Shown here: one piece after another, positions 57,101 to 64,000 of the stretch
Layout of the letters: each line of letters starts with the position of its first letter
Position numbering within the stretch: position 1 is the first letter of the stretch
Position numbers and translations under genes: made by a program
Notes under the pieces: model-generated
What the model saw: only the letters and a program-made list of their open reading frames with translations
Database searches by the model: none
What the model was told of the DNA's origin: nothing
Assembly (NCBI GenBank): GCA_025084515.1
Contig: JAJAGP010000938.1
Span: 62,001 to 126,000 of the forward strand
Direction of reading: 5' to 3'
Origin: Ancistrus triradiatus
Lineage: Eukaryota > Chordata > Actinopteri > Siluriformes > Loricariidae
Length of the DNA stretch: 64,000 nt

Positions 57101-58889
57101 ATAAATAGCAATTATTTTACTGTGCAATGTAATAGATCATCTATGACAAGTAAAGACAACAACATGGGGAAGATGTTTTAAGTTTATGATTAAGCTTATG
57201 ATTACGAGAAAATATTCCTGTACTAAACCATACTCAGAAAAAAAGTTGGGAAAGTATGGAAACTGCAAATAAAAGAAATGCAGGTTTTCTTACATATTTC
57301 ATAAACATTTCATGTTTTGTCTGGTCAACTTCATTTCATTTGTCAATATACATCCTTTCCTTCACTTCAGGCCTGCAACACATTCCAAAAAAAGCTGGGA
57401 CAGTAAAGCAATTACCGCTTTGTAATGCTGTCATTCCTTCTAACAACACTTGTTTTGGCACTGAGGATACCAAGCGATGAAGTGTTTCGAAGTATACGTA
57501 TTAAGGTGTGCAGCAGTACATGATCATCATTGTTGCATTTTTCGTTTCAAAAGTCTCCACACATTCTCCATTGAGTACAGGTCAAACCTGCAGGAAGGCC
57601 AGTCCAGTACCTATACCCTCTTCATGCCTTTGTAATGTGTACAGCACGTGGCCTTGCATTGTCTTGATGCAAATTGCATGGGCGTCTCTGGAAAAGATGT
57701 TGTCTTGAAGGCAGTACATGTTGGTATAAAACGTGTGAGTGTGAATAAGTGTGAATTACCTTTGCCAAGGACACTGACACAACCCCATACCATGACAAAC
57801 CCTGACTTGCTGATAATAGTCTGGATGGTCCTTTCCGTCTTTGGTCCACACGCGTCGTTCATGTCTTCCCAAAAAGAACTGGAATACTGATTCATCTGAC
57901 CACAATACATGTTTCCACTGTGTGATGGCCCATCCAAGATGCCTCTGAGCCCAAAGAGGTTGATGCAGATTCTGGATATGGTTAATATAATGCTTCTAAT
58001 TTGCACACTAAAGTTTTAAGTGGCATTTGTGAATGTAACTCGTAATACATGTATTGTAGGGCTTTACAAAGGTTTGCCAAAATAATCCCTTGCCCATGTG
58101 GCTATATCAGCTATTGATGAATGGATGTATATTAACAAATGAAATGAAACTGACCAGACAACACATGAAATATCTTAGGTTCCTACTGCAGGCAATGAAA
58201 TACAATGCAAAACATAAACGCTTTTTAATACATTGTCCATACCAACTCTTTCTGGTTTGCAGTTGTAATTTTAATTTTACAATTTTATTGTATTGCCCTT
58301 GTATTGTATTATCTCATACTGCGTCTCCTCCCTTTGAGTCTGGAACATAAATAAAGCCAAATCACCAAGCAGCCATATATGGCTCAGTATTATAGCCTTC
58401 TTAGTTAACAGGGTAGTGGGCGACGTCAAATCCAGTGCCTGCGTGTCACCGCTATGTTCTGCTGTAGTGAACAGCAGGCTCAGTCCATGTGAAGCTTTTA
58501 AAATCATTAATAGTACACATAATTTGCACGTTTTATTGCGTTTTTAAACCTTACAGACCATTTAGCTTTATATTACCCAGACGCACTGCATCGGTTATCT
58601 CGTCCTACACACATGCACGTCTTCACCTGTCGTTCAGCTAAAACGACCACTTAAACCAAAACTGCCTTAAGGACATGTGTTAAAATTTACGAACATTTTT
58701 CAGAATTGTTTTAACCTACAGTAGGATGCAGTACCACCTCATCTCAACAGTGCCACGCCACCACATCACAGCAGCGACGTCACATACCTTATCCGTTACT
58801 TTCGGTCCCACCTTTGCTTTGCAATAAACTACAGCAAAAAACTGTAAGTAAAAGATGATAAATGTTTGGCACACGTTTCCCCATCGCAT
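50983..58889 (-). CDS. ppic: Peptidyl-prolyl cis-trans isomerase C (cyclophilin C), 5 exons
   Basis: Cyclophilins catalyse cis-trans isomerisation of Xaa-Pro bonds and help secretory proteins fold; the C type enters the secretory pathway. Exons (minus): 58889-58788, 56385-56272, 55876-55783, 51427-51243, 51111-50983; every intron is GT-AG and the joins keep frame, giving 207 aa (human PPIC is about 212). Residues 8-23 are hydrophobic (FIIFYLQFFAVVYC), a signal sequence. The cyclophilin core spans about 35-200. Active-site residues match cyclophilin A: R84 in FHRVI, Q92 in IQGGD, F142 in SQFFIT, W150 in WLDGKHVVFG, H155. VGPKVTDK before the core and the ending FVVEVEGW without a KDEL-type signal favour ppic over ppib. 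No stop or frameshift; it looks functional. Introns 1 and 3 are filled with transposons. The ATG chosen has GCC before it and opens the signal peptide. Confidence 0.95.
51243..51427 (-). CDS. ppic: ppic exon 4 (active-site core)
   Basis: 185 nt, completing a Gly codon then KSIYGKTFADENFRLKHQ to GKVLEGM. Acceptor CACTACAG, donor ATG|GTATGT. Holds F142, W150 and H155. Confidence 0.95.
51918..51945. repeat. (GCCAC)n short tandem repeat
   Basis: Five units of GCCAC in ppic intron 3. Confidence 0.9.
52265..52325 (+). mobile_element. L2 LINE 3' UTR fragment
   Basis: GCTGCCCAAGGAGGTTGGGT and CTCTTTGAGTTTTGGTTCTC match the 3' UTR at 34990-35040. Only about 55 bp remains. In ppic intron 3. Confidence 0.6.
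52330..53532 (+). mobile_element. Tc1-H copy in ppic intron 3
   Basis: The right terminus GACTTTCCGAATGCATT is followed by GTA (53515-53532). The left end is lost near 52330. Plus sense, opposite to ppic. Leader GTCTATATAAGGTCCAAAGC at 52463. Confidence 0.8.
52502..53307 (+). pseudogene. Tc1-H transposase, broken
   Basis: Starts MRRKELPIELSDRIVWTHRS, shifted at about 52590. The linker shows ISAALHQSGLYGRVA-like text at 52770-52815. A deletion then joins to KILWSDETM-like text at 52825-52850 (first catalytic D kept). The VKHGVGSIMLWV block is at 52938-52975. A further deletion removes the QQDNDPKH site. The last open block 53014-53307 gives SPDLNLIEHFWIDLKM (E kept) and ends VKGA-stop. Inactive. 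Confidence 0.8.
53890..54430 (+). mobile_element. Pogo/Tigger-like MITE
   Basis: 541 bp with TA target duplications. The ends CCGTATTTTTCGGACCATAA (left) and CGAAAAATACGG (right) are inverted repeats. Subterminal AAGGCGCACTTAAAATCC and GCGCCTTA units occur at both sides. It keeps one piece of transposase (54145-54340). In ppic intron 3, plus sense. Confidence 0.85.
54145..54411 (+). pseudogene. Pogo-like transposase N-terminal fragment
   Basis: The open frame contains FKHNAIGHAVQHGHRAAARE and INKSMVRKWRKQEDTLRQVK, a CENP-B/Psq-type helix-turn-helix that in pogo transposases binds the element ends. The catalytic DDE domain is deleted and the frame continues into the right subterminal repeat. 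It cannot transpose, but could in principle encode a small DNA-binding peptide. Confidence 0.7.
54535..54830 (-). mobile_element. SINE-3 copy in ppic intron 3
   Basis: Text order as in the 46355 copy: CAGCTTTTCCTGGTCAGAGT, then ATACCAGTCCACTGCAGGGC, then GTAGACAGAGCCAATCATGT, with a decayed head GTGCCATTTGGGTGC near 54798. Minus sense, same orientation as ppic. Confidence 0.65.
54831..55782. other. Intron 3 sequence, no element recognised
   Basis: AT-rich. The plus-strand open frames 55561-55820 run up to the ppic exon 3 donor and show no family motif. Confidence 0.45.
55783..55876 (-). CDS. ppic: ppic exon 3 (catalytic Arg)
   Basis: 94 nt, KGYGFKGSKFHRVIKDFLIQ to GDGTG plus one base. Acceptor TTTTTCTAG, donor GAG|GTAATG. 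Holds R84 and Q92. Confidence 0.95.
56272..56385 (-). CDS. ppic: ppic exon 2
   Basis: 38 codons, VFFDITVGGHEVGRIVIGLF to TLANGE. Acceptor TTATTGCAG, donor GAG|GTGATT. The first beta strands of the cyclophilin barrel. Confidence 0.95.
56386..57222. other. ppic intron 1 sequence, no element recognised
   Basis: AT-rich with a short G run (57050-57056). Nothing coding. Confidence 0.5.
57223..58264 (-). mobile_element. Tc1-E copy 4 in ppic intron 1
   Basis: The left end is at TA 57221-57222 with TCAGAAAAAAAGTTGGGAAA; the right end is TTTGCAGTTG then TA (58265-58266). Transposase on minus, same direction as ppic. About 1.04 kb. Confidence 0.8.
57540..58110 (-). pseudogene. Tc1-E transposase, broken
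   Basis: The frame 58006-57611 contains LFGLRGILDGPSHSGNMYCG (first catalytic D region changed, WSD not kept), GPKTERTIQTI and FVMVWGCVSVLGKGNSHL. A shifted frame 57849-57622 gives PSRQHLFQRRPCNLHQDNAR, the second catalytic region (HQDNARPRA). The third block, antisense around 57555-57600, reads as a decayed PDL-NGEC. Inactive. Confidence 0.7.
58788..58889 (-). CDS. ppic: ppic exon 1 (signal peptide)
   Basis: 34 codons, MRWGNVCQ to KVTDK, phase 0, donor AAG|GTATGTG. A second ATG five bases downstream is out of frame and was not chosen. Confidence 0.9.
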
Positions 58890-59050
58890 GGCTGAAACAC
58901 GATCAATATAACCTGCTTCTGAGAGACACTGTGATTTGTAGTTTACTTCCTGTATCACAGCTCCGCCTCCTAGAGGATAGCGTCATAAGTAAATTCAGAA
59001 GAAATGGGGTATGTAAGCACAGAGATGCAGACCAGTCTGAGGGTGAGTCT
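58890..59050 (-). promoter_or_regulatory. ppic: Probable ppic promoter
   Basis: On the minus strand, upstream of the start codon: a CAGGAAGT ETS site (58952-58945), directly followed by ACTACAAATC (58943-58934), close to the ZNF143 consensus ACTACAATTCC, and a GGAGGCGGAG GC box (58970-58961). A CRE-like GTGACGTC lies just inside intron 1 (58783-58776). No TATA box at a suitable distance. This is a housekeeping-type arrangement. Motif matches were made by eye. Confidence 0.5.
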
Positions 59051-59771
59051 CAAATCGCCCTACTTCATGTCCACTTTTATGCTACAGGGAATAGTCATAG
59101 ACCTAACAATATTCGGTAATGTTAAGGAGAAAATGACAACAGCAACAGGTCATGCAAGGCCAGAATGGTGGAAACCTTTGGAAGAAAATGTTCCAGTTAT
59201 CTGAGGGATGAAGTTTGCATTGTGCACAGGTGCATCTGTCGCAAAACTGGAAAAAAATTTTTTAAGGTGAACTGTTACAGGAGTATAGCTCTGCATGCCA
59301 CATGGACCAACATTATCATCAAAGAAGAACCATGGGTGCAAGATGAATCTTCTGGGCAAGGACAGTCAGACATTTTAAGCATTGTTGCTAACTGCCCAAA
59401 AGCAAATCCACAAAAATATTCACATAATTTAATAAAGACTTCTCAAGAAAAGTGTTAATAAAACATTGGCCAAAGCTGCAATGCATTGTAAGCACCAAGG
59501 ATTTGTGCACCAAGGATGAGTTGAAAACAGTATACTATTTTATCAGACATTTGCTACAGTCTTATTCAAAAGTTTGGGGACCCCAGGTAAAATTTCAAGT
59601 TTTGCTAATTTTCTAAATGAAAATATGGTAACACCATATTTGCAGGGACACTTTTAAAACACTTGGTATTTGAAATGTCTTAATTTAATATGTATTTAAT
59701 GTGAAGTCTAAATATTAATTGATGTATGTGTTAGAGCTTTAGCCCCCTAAGATGGTTCCAAAGGATTAATA
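59051..59771. other. Region upstream of ppic, no gene seen
   Basis: The plus-strand open frames at 59004-59204 and 59165-59458 show no recognised family. GT-rich donor-like strings at 59009 (GTATGTAAG) and 59045 (GTGAGT) could belong to a divergent transcript. Confidence 0.3.
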
Positions 59772-60574
59772 TACACTCATTGAAAAAAATAAAAAAGTAC
59801 CCAGATAGAAACATCAGATAGCTGTAAAGTCAGCATGAAGAGACGTCTCAGACAGATATGTAAATGATTACAGGTGTGGTCTCATTAGACACTGGGTCTT
59901 GTCACAAAAGGGTGTAAAATTGCTTCCCCTGCTGCCCTATAAAAAGGCTCTCAGAGGTAATGTACTTCTTGGTGAGAAAAGGTTGACTGCTAGACATACC
60001 TCTATGACACATTTGCCCACAGCTGGCTCTATAGATCCTGCACACTAGTAGGTTGCCTAAGCTGACATCTCGTAAATGTTTGATTGGCGATAAATCAGGT
60101 GAGGCCAAGGAAGTGTTGAAATCTGGTGAAGACATTCCAGGGAAAACCTTACTGTGTATGGCGAGCATTATCCTGCTGAAAAAAACACCAGTTGGAAGCC
60201 CTGCTATGAAGGAAACATGTGGCTGCAGGATGTACTGAACATGTCACTGCACTGTAAAGTGTCCCTTATATCACTGCTAGGGGTGACTGACTGTCATATG
60301 CTATGGCTCCCCAGATCATCACACCAGCAGTTGGGGCACTGTCTTGCTCCACAACAAAACCAGGATTGAAGCACTCCACGAGGCCTCCATACTGTTGTCA
60401 GATCCCAAGCAGAAGCTGGATTCATTGCTAAAAAGCAGTCCAGGTTTCTCATTCATGACTCAACTGCAAATAAAGGTGATGGTGACTGGCTGTTAATGGC
60501 ATGGGCCTTTCAGAGCCTGTTCGCTGTGTGTACATGCCCTCACAGGACCACTGATCCCAACATCTCCTAACAGC
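59772..60574. mobile_element. Tc1-D copy 3, inverted chimera
   Basis: Left 59772-59990 is the sense 5' end (TACACTCATT terminus, the CCTATAAAAAGGCTCTCAGA block). From about 59995 the sequence is antisense transposase body: minus frame 60168-59902 reads FPGMSSPDFNTSLASPDLSP, and GATGGTGACTGGCTGTTAAT at 60478 is antisense to the centre. The right side is cut by Tc1-A copy 4 at 60575-60576. Confidence 0.75.
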
Positions 60575-60721
60575 TACAGTGGTGCTTGAAAGTTTATTGA
60601 CCCTTTAGATTTTTCTATATTTCTACATAAATATGACCTAAACATCACCAGATTTTCACGCAAGTCCTAAAAGTAGATTAAAAGAACCCAGTTAAACAAA
60701 TGACACAAAAATATTATTAAA

Positions 60722-60769
<48 letters not shown>
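60722..60769. repeat. (TA)n microsatellite inside Tc1-A
   Basis: About 24 uninterrupted TA units at a place where other Tc1-A copies have only TATTATACTTGG. Confidence 0.95.
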
Positions 60770-60771
<2 letters not shown>

Positions 60772-60987
60772 CATTTATTTATAGAGGAAAATGATCAAAT
60801 AATTCATATTAATGAGTGGCAAAAGTATGTGAACCTCCGAGATTAGAAGTTAATTTGAAGGTGAAATTAGTGTCAGGTGTTTTCAATCATTGGGATGGCA
60901 ATCAGGTGTGAGTGGGCACCCTGTTTTATTTAAAGAACAGGGATCTATCAAAGTCTGCTCTTCACAACATGTTTGTGGAAGTGTATC

Positions 60988-61608
60988 ATGGCACGAACAA
61001 AGCAGATTTCTGAGGACCACAGCAAAAGGGTTGTTGATGCTCATCAGGCTGGAAAAGGTGACAAAACCATCTTTAAAGAGTTTAGAGTCTACAGATTCAA
61101 GATTTAAGACCATTGTTACCCTCCTCAGGAGTGGTGGACTAACAAAGATCACTCCAAGAGCAAGGCGTGTAATAGTTGACGAGACCCCAGGGGAAATTCT
61201 AAGCAACTGAAGGCCTCTCTCACATTGGCTAATGTTAATGTTCATGAGTCCACCATCAGAAGAACACTGAACAACAATGGTGTGCATGGCAGGGTTACAA
61301 GGAAAAAGCCACTGCTCTCCAAAAAGAACATTGCTGCTCATCTGCAGTTTGCTAAAGATCACGTGGACAATCTGGAAGGCTATTGGAAGAATGTTTTGTG
61401 GACGGATGAGACCAAAATAGAACTGTTTGGATTCAAAGAAAAGCGTTATGTTTGGAGAAAGGAAAACACTGCATTCCAGCATAAGAACCTTATCCTATCT
61501 GTGAGACATGGTGGTGGTAGTATCATGGTTTGGGCCTGTTTTGCTGCATCTGGGCCAGGATGGCTTGCCGGTGTGCAGGACTGATCAACAGTTACAGGAA
61601 ACGTTTAG
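60988..61608 (+). pseudogene. Tc1-A transposase, truncated
   Basis: The ATG at 60988 opens MARTKQISEDHSKRVVDAHQ; a deletion removes part of the helix-turn-helix near 61085-61105. The block 61225-61584 is clean: NVNVHESTIRRTLNNNGVHG, KPLLSKKNIAAHLQFAKDHV, NVLWTDETKIELFGFKEKRY (first catalytic D), HGGGSIMVWACFAASGPG. The second and third catalytic sites are deleted. Inactive. Confidence 0.85.
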
Positions 61609-61955
61609 GAAAAACAAAAAACATTGCTAGAAAAAACATTGCTAGAACCACTCTGATAGACTGATCCGATATTCAAATCAAAACCCTCACATCACTTCCA
61701 AGAACATGCAGGAAAGTTTGGATCTTACAGGAGTAATCGTGCATCAGTCCACTGTGCAGCATGAATTACACAAACATGATCTGCATTCAAGAGCTCACAC
61801 AGAGTGTGCCATCAAGTATAGATCTGAAATATGGAAGAAGACACTTACCAGAGCCATTCTGAAATTAAGTGTTTTGGACCAATTGTGTGGGTTGTGTGGC
61901 AGCCAGTGATACTGTAAATATTTTGCAGATTGAAAGAAGGAGGGATTCTACTAAA
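61609..61955 (+). mobile_element. Unassigned Tc1-like relic
   Basis: The open frame 61706-61909 contains LTGVIVHQSTVQHELHKHDL, resembling the second half of a Tc1 DNA-binding domain (VHESTVRRRLHKHGLHGR type). No ends. A small duplication of GAAAAAACATTGCTAGA occurs at about 61618-61650. Confidence 0.4.
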
Positions 61956-62657
61956 TATACTCATTGACAAACAAAATAAATAAATAAAAAGGCAAACAGA
62001 TAGAAATGTTGGATTGCTGCAAAACTTGGCATGGAGTTATGTCTCAGACAAATATGTACATAATTACAGTTGTGGTCTGATTAGACACTGGGTCTTGCCA
62101 CAAGAGGGTGTAAAAGTGATTCCCCTGCTGCCCTATAAAAAGGCTCTCAGAGGCGACTTTTGGGTAGTGTACATCTTGTGAGAGATTGTTGACTGGTAGA
62201 CATGCACTCAAATACATTCTGCCCAGTTAACAGACTTTGAGAGGGGGCACATCATTGGACTGAGAGAAGCAGGATGATCGTTTCAACGAATTTCCCACAA
62301 TCTAGTCCATTCTGATTTAGCTATTAGGAGGTTCCAACTGGCATATTTCAACAGGATAATGCTTGCCCACACACAGCAAAAGTTTCTCAGGCATGTCTCT
62401 GCCAGATTGCAATACTTTCTTGGATTTCCTGCTTGCCAAATTTATCACCAGCATTTATGGGACCAACTGCTGTGCCAGCTTCAGCAGCCTAACAGTGTGC
62501 AAAATCTACAGGCCAGCTGCAACATCTGCAGGCAAATGTGCCACAGGATACCATACAGGAGCTGTTTGCCTCCATACCTAATGGTATCTCATCTTGTATC
62601 CAGGCTAGAGACGGCTTTACAGGGTAAAGTTGTTGGAAACGAATTAAACTTTATATG
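61956..62657 (+). mobile_element. Tc1-D copy 4, internally deleted
   Basis: The left end TACTCATTGACAAACAAAAT and the leader CCTATAAAAAGGCTCTCAGA are present. The N-terminal coding text (GACTTTGAGAGGGGGCACAT) is joined near 62330 to the C-terminal part. Plus sense; cut at the right by Tc1-C copy 2. Confidence 0.8.
62359..62640 (+). pseudogene. Tc1-D transposase C-terminal fragment
   Basis: Open frame MLAHTQQKFLRHVSARLQYF (following the QQDN-type second catalytic site: FQQDNACPH in the overlapping frame at 62347), then HQHLWDQLLCQLQQPNSVQN and CHRIPYRSCLPPYLMVSHLV. The expected DLSPIEHLW reads ICQ-IYHQHLW, so the catalytic E is lost. Confidence 0.7.
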
Positions 62658-62659
62658 TA

Positions 62660-63862
62660 CAGTGGGGCAAAAAAGTATTTAGTCAGCCACTGATTGTGCA
62701 AGTTCTCCTACTTAAAAGGATGAGAGAGGTCTGTAATTTTCATCATAGGTACACTTCAACTATGAGAGACAAAATGAGAAAAAAATCCAGGATGTCACAC
62801 TGTAGTATATTTAAAGAATTTAATAGTAAATTATGGTAGAAAATAAGTACTTGGTCAATAACAAAAGTTCAGCTCAGCTCAATCTTTGTTGGCAATGACA
62901 GAGGTCAAACGTTTCCTGTAAGTCTTCACCAGGTTTGCACACACTGTAGCTGGTACTCTGGCCCATTCCTCCATGCAGATCTCCTCTAGAGCAGTGATGT
63001 TTTGGGGCTGTAGCTGGGCAACACGGACTTTCAACTCCCTCCACCAATTTTCTATGGGGTTGAGGTCTGGAGACTGGCTAGGCCACTCCAGGACCATGAA
63101 ATGCTTTTTTCCTTTTTTGCCCGAGCAGTGTGTTTGGGATCATTTTCATGCTGGAAGACCCAGCCACGTTCCATCTTCAATGCTGTCACTGATGGAAGGA
63201 GGTTTTGGCTTAAAATCTCATGATATATGGCCCCATTCATTCTTCCCTCAACACGGATCAGTCATCCTGTCCCCTTTGCAGAAAAACATCCCCAAAGCAT
63301 GATGTTTCTACCCCCATGCTTCACAGTAGGTATGGTGTTCTTGGGATGCAACTCAGCATTCTTCTTTCTCCAAACACAACGTGTTGTGTTTTTCCCAAAA
63401 AGTTCTATTTTGGTTTCATCTGACCACATGATATTCTCCCAGTCCTCTTCTGGATCATCCATATGCTCTCTGGCAAACTTCAGACGGGCCTGGACATGTA
63501 TTGGCTTAAGCAGGGGGACACGCCTGGCACTGCAGGATCTGAGTCCCTCTTGGCGTAGTGTGTTACTAATGGTAGCTTTTGTTACTTTGGTCCCAGCTCT
63601 CTGCAGGTCATTCATCAGGTCGCTCCGTGTAGTTCTGGGATTTTTGCTCACCGTTCTACTGATCATTTTGACCCCATGGGATGAGATCTTGCGTGGTCTT
63701 GTATGTCTTCCATTTTCTTACAATTGCTCTGACAGTTGATTTATTCACACCAACCTGCTTGTCTATTGTAGATTCACTCTTCCCAGCCTGGTGCAGGTCT
63801 ACAATTTTCCTTCTCGTGTCCTTCGACAGCTCTTTGGTCTTGGCCATGGTTGAGTTTGGAGA
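62660..63862 (-). mobile_element. Tc1-C copy 2, nearly complete
   Basis: The left end CAGTGGGGCAAAAAAGTATT follows TA (62658-62659). The transposase is on the minus strand. The right side ends abruptly about 15 bp upstream of the start codon (63862), so the 5' terminus is missing. Best-preserved transposase gene of the window. Confidence 0.85.
62879..63847 (-). pseudogene. Tc1-C transposase with three frameshifts
   Basis: Start at 63847 (MAKTKELSKDTRRKIVDLHQ), with a helix-turn-helix and KSTVRAIVRKWKTY. After a shift near 63660 the frame 63666-63262 gives MISRTVSKNPRTTRSDL, KATISNTLRQEGLRSCSARR, NIMWSDETKIELFGKN (first D) and MLWGCFSAKGTG. A third piece 63240-63052 has FQHENDPKHTAR (second D). 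The last, 63097-62879, has SPDLNPIENWWRELKV (E kept) and ends VIANKD. All three catalytic residues survive across the four pieces. Confidence 0.85.
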
Positions 63863-63871
63863 AAGCTGTAA

Positions 63872-64000
63872 AATTGAAAAGAGGCTCTAGTTACCCTGTT
63901 AGGCTGCCTCTAGCTTGGATACAAGATGAGATACAGTTGGGGATTGGAGGCAAACAGGTTTCGTATGCTATCCTGTGGCACATTTGCCTGCAAATGTTGC
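63872..64000 (-). mobile_element. Tc1-D copy 5, cut by window end
   Basis: Antisense C-terminal transposase text: GCCTCTAGCTTGGATACAAG and GCACATTTGCCTGCAAATGT. Opposite orientation to copy 4; the two flank Tc1-C copy 2. It continues beyond the window. Confidence 0.75.

Larger units (their letters stand above)
60577..61608 (+). mobile_element. Tc1-A copy 4, 3'-truncated, with (TA)n
   Basis: The left end CAGTGGTGCTTGAAAGTTTA follows TA (60575-60576). A TA repeat of about 24 units (60722-60769) has grown inside the leader. The transposase runs to 61569, where a deletion joins GGCTTGCC to GTGTGCAGGACTGATC; the sequence ends at about 61608, so the 3' end is absent. Confidence 0.85.

Noticed and set aside
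50983..58889. Cyclophilin B (ppib) instead of ppic
   Set aside because: The N-terminal GPKVTDK context and the FVVEVEGW ending without an ER-retention type tail fit ppic better. A phylogeny would settle it.
59165..59458. 97-codon plus-strand frame upstream of ppic
   Set aside because: No recognisable domain. Possible decayed repeat; not enough to call a gene.
60883..61482. 199-codon minus-strand open frame
   Set aside because: Antisense of Tc1-A copy 4; similar antisense frames occur over other Tc1-A copies and follow codon bias of the sense gene.

Overview
The window is nuclear DNA of a ray-finned fish. It is AT-rich and intron-bearing, packed with Tc1/mariner transposons, carries tRNA-derived SINEs of teleost type and an L2-type LINE, and holds one vertebrate gene with GT-AG introns. 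The species cannot be fixed from the sequence; an ostariophysan (catfish- or characin-like) is my guess from the repeat mix. No bacterial, viral or CRISPR features were seen.

GENE. The only host gene I can support is ppic (cyclophilin C, a secretory-pathway peptidyl-prolyl isomerase). It lies on the minus strand with five coding exons: 58889-58788, 56385-56272, 55876-55783, 51427-51243 and 51111-50983. They join in frame to 207 codons plus a stop. Its promoter lies around 58890-59050. Introns 1 and 3 and the region just past the stop codon are colonised by transposons.

MOBILE DNA. I use local labels. Tc1-A (2816, 10057, 49412, 60577), Tc1-B (5352, 11270), Tc1-C (19505, 62660), Tc1-D (34231, 44921, 59772, 61956, 63872), Tc1-E (1349, 22372, 42079, 57223), Tc1-F (22660, 33255), and single copies or relics G, H, I, J and K are all Tc1/mariner-like. 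Every transposase I could read is broken. A pogo/Tigger-like MITE lies at 53890-54430, a long foldback element at 32180-33233, and a nearly complete but dead L2 LINE (esterase-type ORF1, endonuclease, reverse transcriptase) on the minus strand at 35785-40975. A second LINE relic (18190-21165) is split by Tc1-C. Three tRNA-derived SINE families (SINE-1, -2, -3) have recognisable A and B boxes 44 nt apart.

LAYOUT. 1-13005: SINE-1 and Tc1 copies with unique spacers. 13006-17720: mostly unique, with a SINE-in-SINE nest and a long CT repeat. 18190-23734: LINE relic and Tc1 mosaics. 23735-30850: about 7.1 kb with almost no recognisable mobile DNA, the best candidate for conserved regulatory sequence. 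30855-49008: SINEs, foldback, Tc1 relics and the L2 LINE. 49412-59050: ppic with a Tc1 copy 68 bp from its stop codon. 59772-64000: an almost continuous pile-up of nested Tc1-D, -A and -C.

HOW IT FITS. The genes here do not form a pathway. The main story is layered insertion in a gene-poor stretch, with repeated cases of local inverted copying at transposon ends (141-1027, 11270-13005, 59772-60574, 34945-36090). I did not find a convincing new defence or metabolic system. The most useful leads are the inverted-end rearrangements, the transposon-poor island, and two small candidate exon sets outside ppic.
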